Shown here in pieces: positions 1 through 12,004 of a stretch of 64,000 bases of DNA. The translations under genes and the position numbers were made by a program. The stretch is taken from positions 82,317,760 to 82,381,759 of the forward strand of contig CM043948.1 in the NCBI GenBank assembly GCA_014529385.2. The letters run 5' to 3'. The first letter of the stretch is position 1. Every line of letters starts with the position of its first letter. Source of the stretch: Adiantum capillus-veneris. Taxonomy: Eukaryota; Streptophyta; Polypodiopsida; Polypodiales; Pteridaceae. The notes below the pieces were generated by a model that had not been told where the DNA came from, did no database searches, and saw only the letters and a program-made list of their open reading frames with translations.

Positions 1-197
1 GAGAGATGAAGTATCCATTGTAGGAAAAGGTAGGACCACATCCTTCAAGCATTCCTCCACTAGTATGGAGACATTTCCCAGCCCTATCTTTGTACCACCA
101 CAAGTGGAATCTGGATCTGTTCTACACACACAACCAATACCAACGATTTCATTGTCAAGTATCATATGTACTTTCTCCCAGATTCGAAGTCCATCCT
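1..197 (+). CDS. possible 3' part of an exon, unknown product
   Basis: The second reading frame is open from the window edge to a good splice donor, GTAAGT at 198-203, giving about 65 codons rich in Ser, Pro and Thr with no domain I recognise. The exon would end in phase 1. The next plausible acceptor on this strand (cag ending at 16013) would create a TGA at the junction, so this is unlikely to be joined in frame to the ParB-like exon. It may belong to a different gene, to UTR, or be an open frame by chance. Confidence 0.3.
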
Positions 198-271
198 GTA
201 AGTAAAAAGATTACATTGTTAAATCCATAGTTATAGAAAAATACTCTTCAAACCAAAAATCATGCTACAAC

Positions 272-1810
272 ATGAAAAAGGTTTGCATAGGTTGGACAAG
301 TGGTGAACCTTGAGACCAAATCCTCCTTGCTATATTAATGGAAGCAAGGTTGGACAAGTGGTGGACCTTGAAACCAAAGCCTCTTTGCTATATGAGAGCA
401 TAGGTTGGACAAGTGGTGGACCTAGTTGTAATACCCACTGCCACCTATCAACTACTATAGGACTATGCTTTCCAATGTCCAAGTATCCCTTGAGTCTTTC
501 AAGGTTGAACACGTGGTGGACCTTGAAACAAAAATCCCTTTTCTATATCAGAGCATAGCTTGGACAAGTGGTGGACCTAGTTATAATGCCCAATATCCAA
601 GGTGAAATACCTTAGGACTTTGCTACCTTGCTTGCCAATGTTTACGTAGCCCCTCATTTCTTTAATGGAAGTAAGGTTGGACAAGTGGTGGACCTTGAAA
701 CCAAAGCCTCTTTGCTATATAAGAGCATAGGTTGGACCTAGTTTTAATACCCACTGCCACCTATCAACTACTATAAGACTATGCTTTCCAATGTCCAAGT
801 ATCCCTTGAGTCTTTCAAGGTTGAACACGTGGTGGACCTTGAAACAAAAATCCCCTTTCTATATTAGAAAGGTTGAACACATGGTGGACCTTTAAACGAA
901 AATCCTTTCTTTATCAGAGCATAGCTTGGACAAGTGGTGGACCTAGTTATAATGCCCAATATCCAAGGTGAAACACCTTAGAACCTTGCTACCTTGCTTG
1001 CCAATGTTTACGTAGCCCCTCATTTCTTTAATGGAAGCAAGGTTGGACAAGTGGTGGACCTTGAAAGCAAAGCCTCTTTGCTATATGAGAGCATAGGTTG
1101 GACCTAGTTGTAATACCCACTGCCACCTATCAACTACTATAGGACTATGCTTTCCAATGTCCAAGTATCCCTTGAGTCTTGCAAGGTTGAACACGTGGTG
1201 GACCTTGAAACCAAAATCCCCTTTCCATATCAGAGCATAGCTTGGACAAGTGGTGGACCTAGTTATAAAGCCCCTCCTTTCTTTAATGGAAGAAAGGTTG
1301 GAAAAGTGGTGAATCTTGAAACCCAAACCCTTTGGCTATATATAGAGGATATCTTGGACAAGTGGTGGGCTTAGTTGTAGTATCCAATGTCCAAGGTCCA
1401 AGGTGAACTATGTAAAGACCTTACTTCCAAAAACAGAGTCGTACAAGTGGTTCTCCTTGAAACCAAAACCTCCTTAGTGTATTAGAACATAGCTTGGAGA
1501 AGTGGTGGACTTAGTTGTAATGGTGAATGTCCAAAGCAAACTATTATAGGACCTTGCTTCCCAAATCAAGTTTGGACAAGTGGTGGATCTTGAAACCAAA
1601 ACCCCCTTACTCTATTAGAGCATAGCTTAGATAAGTGGTGGACCTAGCTGCCATGGAAAATGTTCAATCTGAACTGTTGCAAGACCTTGCTATTAAATGT
1701 CTAAGTAGAGCTAGCTTCTTTAATGGAATCAAGGTTGGGAAAGTGGTGCATCTTGAAACCAAAAGCCCTTTATTGTATTAGAGCATAGCTTGGACAAGTG
1801 AGGGACCTAG
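272..1810 (+). repeat. forward array of the TTGGACAAGTGGTGGACCTT repeat, diverged left block
   Basis: The core recurs in the plus orientation, mostly as variants of ggttggacaagtggtgga followed by ccttgaaaccaaa and a Cys/Thr-rich-looking out-of-frame filler. Larger units also repeat: the stretches near 410-560, 740-870 and 1100-1230 share the text around tgccacctatcaactacta. Copies are more diverged and irregular than in the 5.5-12 kb block. Short ORFs across it change frame between copies and look non-coding. Confidence 0.9.
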
Positions 1811-2388
1811 TTTTAATGTGTGATGTCCAAAGAAAAGTATTACAAGACCTTGCTTTCCAATATTTGAATTGGTCAAGTGGTTAAAACTAAGTATAAAACT
1901 TTGACCATTTTCTTCTCGAATTGCCAAAAAGCTAGTTTTAGACACCCCTAAATGAAAATGGTTTAGGGTGGCCTTAAACAATGTTTTTTCAAAGACTTGA
2001 ACAAAAGGGTTGTCGAAGAGTAATGACAATTTATTGTGGCTTGAAGTGCCTGAGTATGTGAAAACAAGCCTAGGTTTTCCACGAGGCAAAAGGTGACATA
2101 ATAAGAACATTGGAAAGTTAGGATTGACCATGTGGCCTAAACTTTGGCAAGTGAAGTGGTGGCCAAGTTTTGTGGCACAGTGTGCACTTGGTCCTATATG
2201 TGTTGACCACTTGGCTAAATCTAGGACCATAAGGCCAAACCTTTGGCACCTTAAATATAGTATGGGACATAATCTAGAACTGCTATAGTAAATTAGTAGT
2301 ATAGCTAATATGTTAATATTTGTATTATATTTAAGTATATGCTAATATAATTTATGTTCAAAATTTCACTAATGAAGAATGTTCCCAT
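1811..2388. other. stretch without a recognisable gene
   Basis: The sequence is AT-rich and lies between the repeat array and a GC-rich patch. A 150-codon minus-strand frame runs through 2230-1778, but it has no motif I recognise and overlaps the edge of the array, so I do not call it a gene. Confidence 0.5.
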
Positions 2389-2394
2389 TTAGCA

Positions 2395-2592
2395 CTCCAG
2401 ATGCGGGGTCTTAGGGCAATGCCACAATGGGGTGACAAGGCAGCGCTTCCACGTGAGGTTTGGGGGTAGCGCTCTTGATGGGGATGTGGAATATAGCGCT
2501 CTCGATGGCGGGGCTTGGGAGGTTGATTTTGGGATATTGTTCTGGGCGGGGTCGAGGGGCAGCGCCCCCGCGGGGCTAGGGGCAGCGCCCAA
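2395..2592. other. GC-rich patch with repeated gcagcgccc/gcgctct words
   Basis: About 200 bp has much higher GC than anything nearby, with several near-copies of ggcagcgc and tagcgctct, and it ends in a poly-T tract at 2596-2609. It is probably a fragment of a mobile element, since a local composition jump like this is typical of inserted sequence, but no ends or target duplication can be seen. Confidence 0.4.
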
Positions 2593-2617
2593 AGATTTTT
2601 TTTTTTTTTAAGTGTGA

Positions 2618-2664
2618 ATTTTGGCCGTGTGAATTGGTTAATTTTGGCCGTGTGAATTGGTTAA
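2618..2664. repeat. two-copy 23-bp tandem repeat
   Basis: The unit attttggccgtgtgaattgg begins at 2618 and again at 2641, with a 23-bp period. It follows the poly-T tract directly. Confidence 0.85.
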
Positions 2665-3152
2665 TTTTTTATATTGCTTTTGTTTTTTTTAATCCTATGA
2701 TAAAACATGGACTTGTAGCATACGTGGCATTCTAATAAACCCTATCAAGATTAGGCACACAGAGAGCGCACGAGAAACGCACACAGAGAAAGCAGGCGAG
2801 CAGCAAAAACACAGAAAGCGCACACGGATCGCACACAGTTGGAGTATACGCGCGCGTAGAGGAGCAAGCTCGGCATCGTACACAACACACAGGTGGAGTG
2901 CACAGGATTGAAAGTTCGCGCACAAGACAAAGAAACAGCAGCGTACACAACGCTTTCCAGAAGGGCAGGATCGGGCAGTCTTCTCAGGAGACATTGCACA
3001 CCTCACGAATAGAGAAAAAACAGGTATTTCTCTCTCTCTCACTCTCTGTCTTTCTCCATATAGAGAAGATGGTTCTCTGTAACTCTTCTTGCACACACAC
3101 TCTCTCGTCAAAAGACAGAGATACATAGTTTAAAAGTATCCCCGCACACATA

Positions 3153-3415
3153 CACATATTCCCACACATCGTCTTCCTCTCTTCCACATACATAACCACA
3201 GTGAAATCTGTTATCTTGCTGTCTCTCTCTTGAAAATACATGCACATATTCCCACACATCGTCTTCCTCACTTCCACATACATAACCACAATGAAATCTG
3301 TTATCTTGTTGTCTCTCTCTTGAAAATACGTGCACATATTCCCATACATCGTCTTCCTCTCTTCCACATACATAAACACAGTGAAATCTGTTATCTTTCT
3401 CTCTCCTCTCTCTAG
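3153..3415. repeat. 90-bp minisatellite, three copies
   Basis: The word cacatattcccacacatcg starts at 3153 and 3243, and with one change at 3333, an exact 90-bp period. Each unit also has cttccacatacataa and tgaaatctgttatctt in register. A partial trace (tctctctcttgaaaatacatg) reappears near 3473. The flanks are CT-rich microsatellite (3021-3060 and 3403-3482). Long ORFs on both strands through this block follow from the 90-bp (3n) period, not from coding constraint. Confidence 0.95.
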
Positions 3416-3429
3416 AAAACAGTTATTTA

Positions 3430-3461
<32 letters not shown>

Positions 3462-3659
3462 TATATTTGCTATCTCTCTCTTGAAAATACATGCTCATGT
3501 ATGTGTGCGTCTGTGTTATCTATGTGTATGTATGTATATTTGTGTTATTTCATTGTAATACTCATACATAATGCAGATACACAATTACACTTAATTACGA
3601 TATGCACACATAGTATATATACATACATAAATATCACAAATAACTAACACATTGTAATA

Positions 3660-4380
3660 CTAGTAAAATTGAATGGAAGACTTACTTGTGTGATCTGTTA
3701 AAGTCGATTCTTGTAGCGAGTTCTGGATGTATGCTGAGCTGATTTTCCTCTAATCCATTTGTAGATATGATTGTAACTTCTGTTTCTCAAAAATAGTAGT
3801 GTTGTTTAGTGATACACCTAATGGACATAAATGGTTTAAACTAGGACATGTAGACCAAAAATACGTGTATTTCTTTGGATGAATATATACACTTTTTGGT
3901 GACCCTTACCACAAGTGGTGGACCTTGAGACCAATGGACTATAAGGACCTCCAAACAATACCTTGTACACTCAATCCTTCTTGGTATCTAGGTTGGACAA
4001 GTGGTGGACCTTGTTCAAATTCTCTAACCACTCTCTCTAACATGGTGACATAATTTAGGTGTGATAAATTCATATCTATGCAAACTAATATCAGTTTAGG
4101 CTTGTTAATTTGAACTTGTTTGAATTTATGTACAATATAATGATTTGAGGTTTGCATATTTGAATTTAGGTGGTATAATGATATCTTTTTGTGGTAAACT
4201 TGAATTTAAAATCAATTTTGCGTGGAATATTTTAAATTTAAGTAGTAAAATTTAAATTTTTATAAAAAAGTTTGAATTTCAAAATTTGGGCGGGATAGTT
4301 TAAAATTTAGGCGGGATATTTAAGATTTGGGAGGGATATTTTAAATTTAGGCGGGAAGGTTTTGAATTTATAGCGAGATC
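3660..4380. other. spacer with two stray core repeats and an AT-rich short tandem region
   Basis: Isolated forward core copies sit at about 3909-3930 and 3992-4012. From about 4205 to 4365 the sequence is a degenerate short tandem repeat built on aaatttaggcgggatatttt-like units, giving three GGCGGGA sites and one GGAGGGA variant. I see no gene here. Confidence 0.6.
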
Positions 4381-4397
4381 TCCCTTACATAAGAGAG

Positions 4398-5516
4398 TAT
4401 AGGTTGGACAAGTGGTGGACCTTCAAGCTAGAGCATCCATGCTACTGGACATGATAGGTAGGGAATCTAGTTGAATATTGTATGTATAATATATATGTAA
4501 TAGATCTAGCTTGGACAAGTGGTGGACCTTGGAATAAAACCCCATGTAAAACATATCATGCACATTCCAAGTGGTCAAAAAAAATATCATTTAGAATATA
4601 GCCTTATAGGTTGGACAAGTGGTGGACCTTAACACCCAGATATTCTTCATATAATGACATAGAGTGGAAAACTGGTGAATCTTGAGACCAAACCATGCTA
4701 CTAGCGATAATAGCTTGGACAAGTGGTGGACCTTGAAAGTAAACCCCCCATCTACGAAATATCGTGGGTTTAAGGTATTTCGATGGAGCCTAGCATCTTG
4801 GAGACATCGTGCATCTTGCTTCTCTTCATGTTTCAATGGAGCCTATCTTGGACAAATGGTGGAGCATCCTTCTCTCCATGTTTCAATGGACCCTAGCTTG
4901 GACAAGTGGTGGACCTTTACTTCTCTCTATTATTCAATAGAGTTAGCTTGGACAAGTGGTGGACCTTGGAACCAAACCCCCATTTAAAACCTATCATGGT
5001 CACTCCAAGTGGTGAGAAAGAATAACCTTTAAGATATAGCCTTATAGGTTGGACAAGTGGTGGACCTTAACACCCTAATATTCTTAATATAATGACATAG
5101 AGTGAAAAAGTGGTGAATCTTGAGACAAAACCACTCATGCTACTAGCACTAATAGCTTGGACAAGTGGTGGACCTTGAATGTAAACCCCCCATGTTTCAA
5201 TAGAGTTAGCTTCGACAAATGGTGGAGCATCCTTCTCTCCATGTTTCAATGGACCCTAGCTTGGACAAGTGGTGGACCTTTGTTTCTCTCTATGTTTCAA
5301 TAGAGTTAGCTTGGACAAGTGGTGGACCTTGGAACCAAACCCCCATGTAAAACCTATCATGGTCACTCTAAGTGGTAATAAAGAATAACCTTTAAGATGT
5401 AGCCTTATAGGTTGGACAAGTGGTGGACCTTAACACGCGCATATTCTTAATATAATGACATAGAGTGGAAAAGTGGTGAATCTTGAGACCAAACCACTCA
5501 GGCTACTAGCAATAAT
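4398..5516 (+). repeat. forward core-repeat array leading into the higher-order block
   Basis: Full-length but diverged monomers start with ataggttggacaagtggtgg and contain the same ordered sub-units as the block to the right: the gaatgtaaacccc segment, the gtttcaatgga sub-units, the tggaaccaaaccccc segment and the ccttataggttgg segment. One monomer (about 5150-5400) lacks the central part, as expected from unequal exchange. Confidence 0.9.
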
Positions 5517-8500
5517 AGCTTGGACAAGTGGTGGACCTTGAATGTAAACCCCTCATCTACGACATATCGTGGGTTTAATGTTTTTCGATGGAGCATAGCA
5601 TCTTGGAGACATGGTGCACCTTGCTTCTCTTCATGTTTCAATGGAGCCTACCTTGGACAAATGGTGGAGCATCCTTCTCTCCATGTTTCAATGGACCCTA
5701 GCTTAGACAAGGGGTGGACCTTTGCTTCTCTCTATGTTTCAATAGAGTTAGCTTGGACAAGTGGTGGACCTTGGAACCAAACCCCCATGTAAAACCTATC
5801 ATGGTCACTCCAAGTAGTAAGAAAGAATAACCTTTAAGATGTAGCCTTATAGGTTGGACAAGTGGTGGACCTTAACACCCACATATTCTTAATAAAAGTG
5901 GTGAATCTTGAGACCAAACCACTCAGGCTACTAGCAATAATAGCTTGGACAAGTGGTGGACCTTGAATGTAAACCCCTCATCTACGAAATATCGTGGGTT
6001 TAATGTATTTCGATGGAGCCTAGCATCTTGGAGACATGGTGCAGCTTGCTTCTCGTCATGTTTCAATGGAGCCTATCTTGGACAAATGGTGGAGCATCCT
6101 TCTCTCCATGTTTCAATGGACCCTAGCTTGGACAAGTGGTGGACCTTTGTTTCTCTCTATGTTTCAATAGAGTTAGCTTGGACAAGTGGTGGACCTTGGA
6201 ACCAAACCCCCATGTAAAACCTATCATGGTCACTCCAAGTGGTAATAAAGAATAACCTTTAAGATGTAGCCTTATAGGTTGGACAAGTGGTGGACCTTAA
6301 CACGCGCATATTCTTAATATAATGACATAGAGTGGAAAAGTGGTGAATCTTGAGACCAAACCACTCAGGCTACTAGCAATAATAGCTTGGACAAGTGGTG
6401 GACCTTGAATGTAACCCCTCATCTACGACATATCGTGGGTTTAATGTTTTTCAATGGAGCTTAGCATCTTGGAGACATGGTGCACCTTGCTTCTCCTCAT
6501 GTTTCAATGGAGCCTACCTTGGACAAATGGTGGAGCATCCTTCTCTCCATGTTTCAATGGACCCTAGCTTAGACAAGGGGTGGACCTTTGCTTCTCTCTA
6601 TGTTTCAATAGAGTTAGCTTGGACAAGTGGTGGACCTTGGAACCAAACCCCCATGTAAAACCTATCATGGTCACTCCAAGTAGTAAGAAAGAATAACCTT
6701 TAAGATGTAGCCTTATAGGTTGGACAAGTGGTGGACCTTAACACCCACATATTCTTAATAAAAGTGGTGAATCTTGAGACCAAACCACTCAGGCTACTAG
6801 CAATAATAGCTTGGACAAGTGGTGGACCTTGAATGTAAACCCCTCATCTACGAAATATCGTGGGTTTAATGTATTTCGATGGAGCCTAGCATCTTGGAGA
6901 CATGGTGCAGCTTGCTTCTCGTCATGTTTCAATGGAGCCTATCTTGGACAAATGGTGGAGCATCCTTCTCTCCATGTTTCAATGGACCCTAGCTTGGACA
7001 AGTGGTGGACCTTTGTTTCTCTCTATGTTTCAATAGAGTTAGCTTGGACAAGTGGTGGACCTTGGAACCAAACCCCCATGTAAAACCTATCATGGTCACT
7101 CCAAGTGGTAATAAAGAATAACCTTTAAGATGTAGCCTTATAGGTTGGACAAGTGGTGGACCTTAACACGCGCATATTCTTAATATAATGACATAGAGTG
7201 GAAAAGTGGTGAATCTTGAGACCAAACCACTCAGGCTACTAGCAATAATAGCTTGGACAAGTGGTGGACCTTGAATGTAAACCCCTCATCTACGACATAT
7301 CGTGGGTTTAATGTTTTTCAATGGAGCCTAGCATCTTGGAGACATGGTGCACCTTGCTTCTCCTCATGTTTCAATGGAGCCTACCTTGGACAAATGGTGG
7401 AGCATCCTTCTCTCCATGTTTCAATGGACCCTAGCTTAGACAAGGGTGGACCTTTGCTTCTCTCTATGTTTCAATAGAGTTAGCTTGGACAAGTGGTGGA
7501 CCTTGGAACCAAACCCCCATGTAAAACCTATCATGGTCACTCCAAGTAGTAAGAAAGAATAACCTTTAAGATGTAGCCTTATAGGTTGGACAAGTGGTGG
7601 ACCTTAACACCCACATATTCTTAATAAAAGTGGTGAATCTTGAGACCAAACCACTCATGCTACTAGCAATAATAGCTTGGACAAGTGGTGGACCTTGAAT
7701 GTAAACCCCTCATCTACGAAATATCGTGGGTTTAATGTATTTCGATGGAGCCTAGCATCTTGGAGACATGGTGCAGCTTGCTTCTCGTCATGTTTCAATG
7801 GAGCCTATCTTGGACAAATGGTGGAGCATCCTTCTCTCCATGTTTCAATGGACCCTAGCTTGGACAAGTGGTGGACCTTTGTTTCTCTCTATGTTTCAAT
7901 AGAGTTAGCTTGGACAAGTGGTGGACCTTGGAACCAAACCCCCATGTAAAACCTATCATGGTCACTCCAAGTGGTAATAAAGAATAACCTTAAGATGTAG
8001 CCTTATAGGTTGGACAAGTGGTGGACCTTAACACGCGCATATTCTTAATATAATGACATAGAGTGGAAAAGTGGTGAATCTTGAGACCAAACCACTCAGG
8101 CTACTAGCAATAATAGCTTGGACAAGTGGTGGACCTTGAATGTAAACCCCTCATCTACGACATATCGTGGGTTTAATGTTTTTCAATGGAGCCTAGCATC
8201 TTGGAGACATGGTGCACCTTGCTTCTCCTCATGTTTCAATGGAGCCTACCTTGGACAAATGGTGGAGCATCCTTCTCTCCATGTTTCAATGGACCCTAGC
8301 TTAGACAAGGGGTGGACCTTTGCTTCTCTCTATGTTTCAATAGAGTTAGCTTGGACAAGTGGTGGACCTTGGAACCAAACCCCCATGTAAAACCTATCAT
8401 GGTCACTCCAAGTAGTAAGAAAGAATAACCTTTAAGATGTAGCCTTATAGGTTGGACAAGTGGTGGACCTTAACACCCACATATTCTTAATAAAAGTGGT

Positions 8501-11500
8501 GAATCTTGAGACCAAACCACTCAGGCTACTAGCAATAATAGCTTGGACAAGTGGTGGACCTTGAATGTAAACCCCTCATCTACGAAATATCGTGGGTTTA
8601 ATGTATTTCGATGGAGCCTAGCATCTTGGAGACATGGTGCAGCTTGCTTCTCGTCATGTTTCAATGGAGCCTATCTTGGACAAATGGTGGAGCATCCTTC
8701 TCTCCATGTTTCAATGGACCCTAGCTTGGACAAGTGGTGGACCTTTGTTTCTCTCTATGTTTCAATAGAGTTAGCTTGGACAAGTGGTGGACCTTGGAAC
8801 CAAACCCCCATGTAAAACCTATCATGGTCACTCCAAGTGGTAATAAAGAATAACCTTTAAGATGTAGCCTTATAGGTTGGACAAGTGGTGGACCTTAACA
8901 CGCGCATATTCTTAATATAATGACATAGAGTGGAAAAGTGGTGAATCTTGAGACCAAACCACTCAGGCTACTAGCAATAATAGCTTGGACAAGTGGTGGA
9001 CCTTGAATGTACACCCCTCATCTACGACATATCGTGGGTTTAATGTTTTTCGATGGAGCTTAGCATCTTGGAGACATGGTGCACCTTGCTTCTCCTCATG
9101 TTTCAATGGAGCCTACCTTGGACAAATGGTGGAGCATCCTTCTCTCCATGTTTCAATGGACCCTAGCTTAGACAAGGGGTGGACCTTTGCTTCTCTCTAT
9201 GTTTCAATAGAGTTAGCTTGGACAAGTGGTGGACCTTGGAACCAAACCCCCATGTAAAACCTATCATGGTCACTCCAAGTAGTAAGAAAGAATAACCTTT
9301 AAGATGTAGCCTTATAGGTTGGACAAGTGGTGGACCTTAACACCCACATATTCTTAATAAAAGTGGTGAATCTTGAGACCAAACCACTCAGGCTACTAGC
9401 AATAATAGCTTGGACAAGTGGTGGACCTTGAATGTAAACCCCTCATCTACGAAATATCGTGGGTTTAATGTATTTCGATGGAGCCTAGCATCTTGGAGAC
9501 ATGGTGCAGCTTGCTTCTCGTCATGTTTCAATGGAGCCTATCTTGGACAAATGGTGGAGCATCCTTCTCTCCATGTTTCAATGGACCCTAGCTTGGACAA
9601 GTGGTGGACCTTTGTTTCTCTCTATGTTTCAATAGAGTTAGCTTGGACAAGTGGTGGACCTTGGAACCAAACCCCATGTAAAACCTATCATGGTCACTCC
9701 AAGTGGTAAGAAAGAATAACCTTTAAGATGTAGCCTTATAGGTTGGACAAGTGGTGGACCTTAACACCGCATATTCTTAATATAATGACATAGAGTGGAA
9801 AAGTGGTGAATCTTGAGACCAAACCACTCAGGCTACTAGCAATAATAGCTTGGACAAGTGTGGACCTTGAATGTAAACCCCTCATCTACGACATATCGTG
9901 GGTTTAATGTTTTTCGATGGAGCCTAGCATCTTGGAGACATGGTGCACCTTGCTTCTCCTCATGTTTCAATGGAGCCTACCTTGGACAAATGGTGGAGCA
10001 TCCTTCTCTCCATGTTTCAATGGACCCTAGCTTAGACAAGGGGTGGACCTTTGCTTCTCTCTATGTTTCAATAGAGTTAGCTTGGACAAGTGGTGGACCT
10101 TGGAACCAAACCCCCATGTAAAACCTATCATGGTCACTCCAAGTAGTAAGAAAGAATAACCTTTAAGATGTAGCCTTATAGGTTGGACAAGTGGTGGACC
10201 TTAACACCCACATATTCTTAATAAAAGTGGTGAATCTTGAGACCAAACCACTCAGGCTACTAGCAATAATAGCTTGGACAAGTGGTGGACCTTGAATGTA
10301 AACCCCTCATCTACGAAATATCGTGGGTTTAATGTATTTCGATGGAGCCTAGCATCTTGGAGACATGGTGCAGCTTGCTTCTCGTCATGTTTCAATGGAG
10401 CCTATCTTGGACAAATGGTGGAGCATCCTTCTCTCCATGTTTCAATGGACCCTAGCTTGGACAAGTGGTGGACCTTTGTTTCTCTCTATGTTTCAATAGA
10501 GTTAGCTTGGACAAGTGGTGGACCTTGGAACCAAACCCCCATGTAAAACCTATCATGGTCACTCCAAGTGGTAATAAAGAATAACCTTTAAGATGTAGCC
10601 TTATAGGTTGGACAAGTGGTGGACCTTAACACGCGCATATTCTTAATATAATGACATAGAGTGGAAAAGTGGTGAATCTTGAGACCAAACCACTCAGGCT
10701 ACTAGCAATAATAGCTTGGACAAGTGTTGGACCTTGAATGTAAACCCCTCATCTACGACATATCGTGGGTTTAATGTTTTTCGATGGAGCCTAGCATCTT
10801 GGAGACATGGTGCACCTTGCTTCTCCTCATGTTTCAATGGAGCCTACCTTGGACAAATGGTGGAGCATCCTTCTCTCCATGTTTCAATGGACCCTAGCTT
10901 AGACAAGGGGTGGACCTTTGCTTCTCTCTATGTTTCAATAGAGTTAGCTTGGACAAGTGGTGGACCTTGGAACCAAACCCCCATGTAAAACCTATCATGG
11001 TCACTCCAAGTAGTAAGAAAGAATAACCTTTAAGATGTAGCCTTATAGGTTGGACAAGTGGTGGACCTTAACACCCACATATTCTTAATAAAAGTGGTGA
11101 ATCTTGAGACCAAACCACTCAGGCTACTAGCAATAATAGCTTGGACAAGTGGTGGACCTTGAATGTAAACCCCTCATCTACGAAATATCGTGGGTTTAAT
11201 GTATTTCGATGGAGCCTAGCATCTTGGAGACATGGTGCAGCTTGCTTCTCGTCATGTTTCAATGGAGCCTATCTTGGACAAATGGTGGAGCATCCTTCTC
11301 TCCATGTTTCAATGGACCCTAGCTTGGACAAGTGGTGGACCTTTGTTTCTCTCTATGTTTCAATAGAGTTAGCTTGGACAAGTGGTGGACCTTGGAACCA
11401 AACCCCCATGTAAAACCTATCATGGTCACTCCAAGTGGTAATAAAGAATAACCTTTAAGATGTAGCCTTATAGGTTGGACAAGTGGTGGACCTTAACACG

Positions 11501-12004
11501 CGCATATTCTTAATATAATGACATAGAGTGGAAAAGTGGTGAATCTTGAGACCAAACCACTCAGGCTACTACCAATAATAGCTTGGACAAGTGTTGGACC
11601 TTGAATGTAAACCCCTCATCTACGACATATCATGGGTTTAATGTTTTTCGATGGAGCCTAGCATCTTGGAGACATGGTGCACCTTGCTTCTCCTCATGTT
11701 TCAATGGAGCCTACCTTGGACAAATGGTGGAGCATCCTTCTCTCCATGTTTCAATGGACCCTAGCTTAGACAAGGGGTGGACCTTTGCTTCTCTCTATGT
11801 TTCAATAGAGTTAGCTTGGACAAGTGGTGGACCTTGGAACCAAACCCCCATGTAAAACCTATCATGGTCACTCCAAGAGTAAGAAAGAATAACCTTTAAG
11901 ATGTAGCCTTATAGGTTGGACAAGTGGTGGACCTTAACACCCACATATTCTTAATAAAAGTGGTGAATCTTGAGACCAAACCACTCACGCTACTAGCAAT
12001 AATA
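5517..12004 (+). repeat. higher-order tandem array: seven 867-bp dimers plus one monomer
   Basis: Fifteen monomers alternate in two types. Type b has gacatatcg, a gcaccttgc variant and cttagacaagggg. Type a has gaaatatcg, gcagcttgc and cttggacaagtgg. Starts fall near 5517, 5942, 6384, 6808, 7250, 7674, 8115, 8540, 8982, 9407, 9848, 10271, 10713, 11138 and 11580, so spacing alternates between about 425 and 442 bp. Type b is about 17 bp shorter because it lacks the stretch around tataatgacatagagtgg. Within each monomer the gtttcaat words are 50-51 bp apart, which defines a third, smaller tier. Dimers differ from each other by only a few bases, indicating recent amplification or homogenisation. 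Each monomer holds about five core copies. Confidence 0.97.

Noticed and set aside
1778-2230. 150-codon minus-strand ORF
   Set aside because: No motif, no splice context, and it overlaps the core repeat.
2695-3379. Overlapping ORFs on both strands up to 143 codons
   Set aside because: They arise from the 90-bp minisatellite and CT-rich sequence, and no domain is recognised.
5520-11855. Series of 90-codon Trp-rich ORFs, one per satellite monomer (MDKWWTLNVNP...)
   Set aside because: They are copies of one frame created by recent tandem duplication. In the diverged monomers outside the higher-order block the frame is broken at different places, and there is no sign of coding constraint.
4398-12004. 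Possible CRISPR-like array because of short repeated words at intervals
   Set aside because: Repeats are nested and the intervening sequence is also repeated, so there are no unique spacers. Context is a plant nuclear genome with introns.
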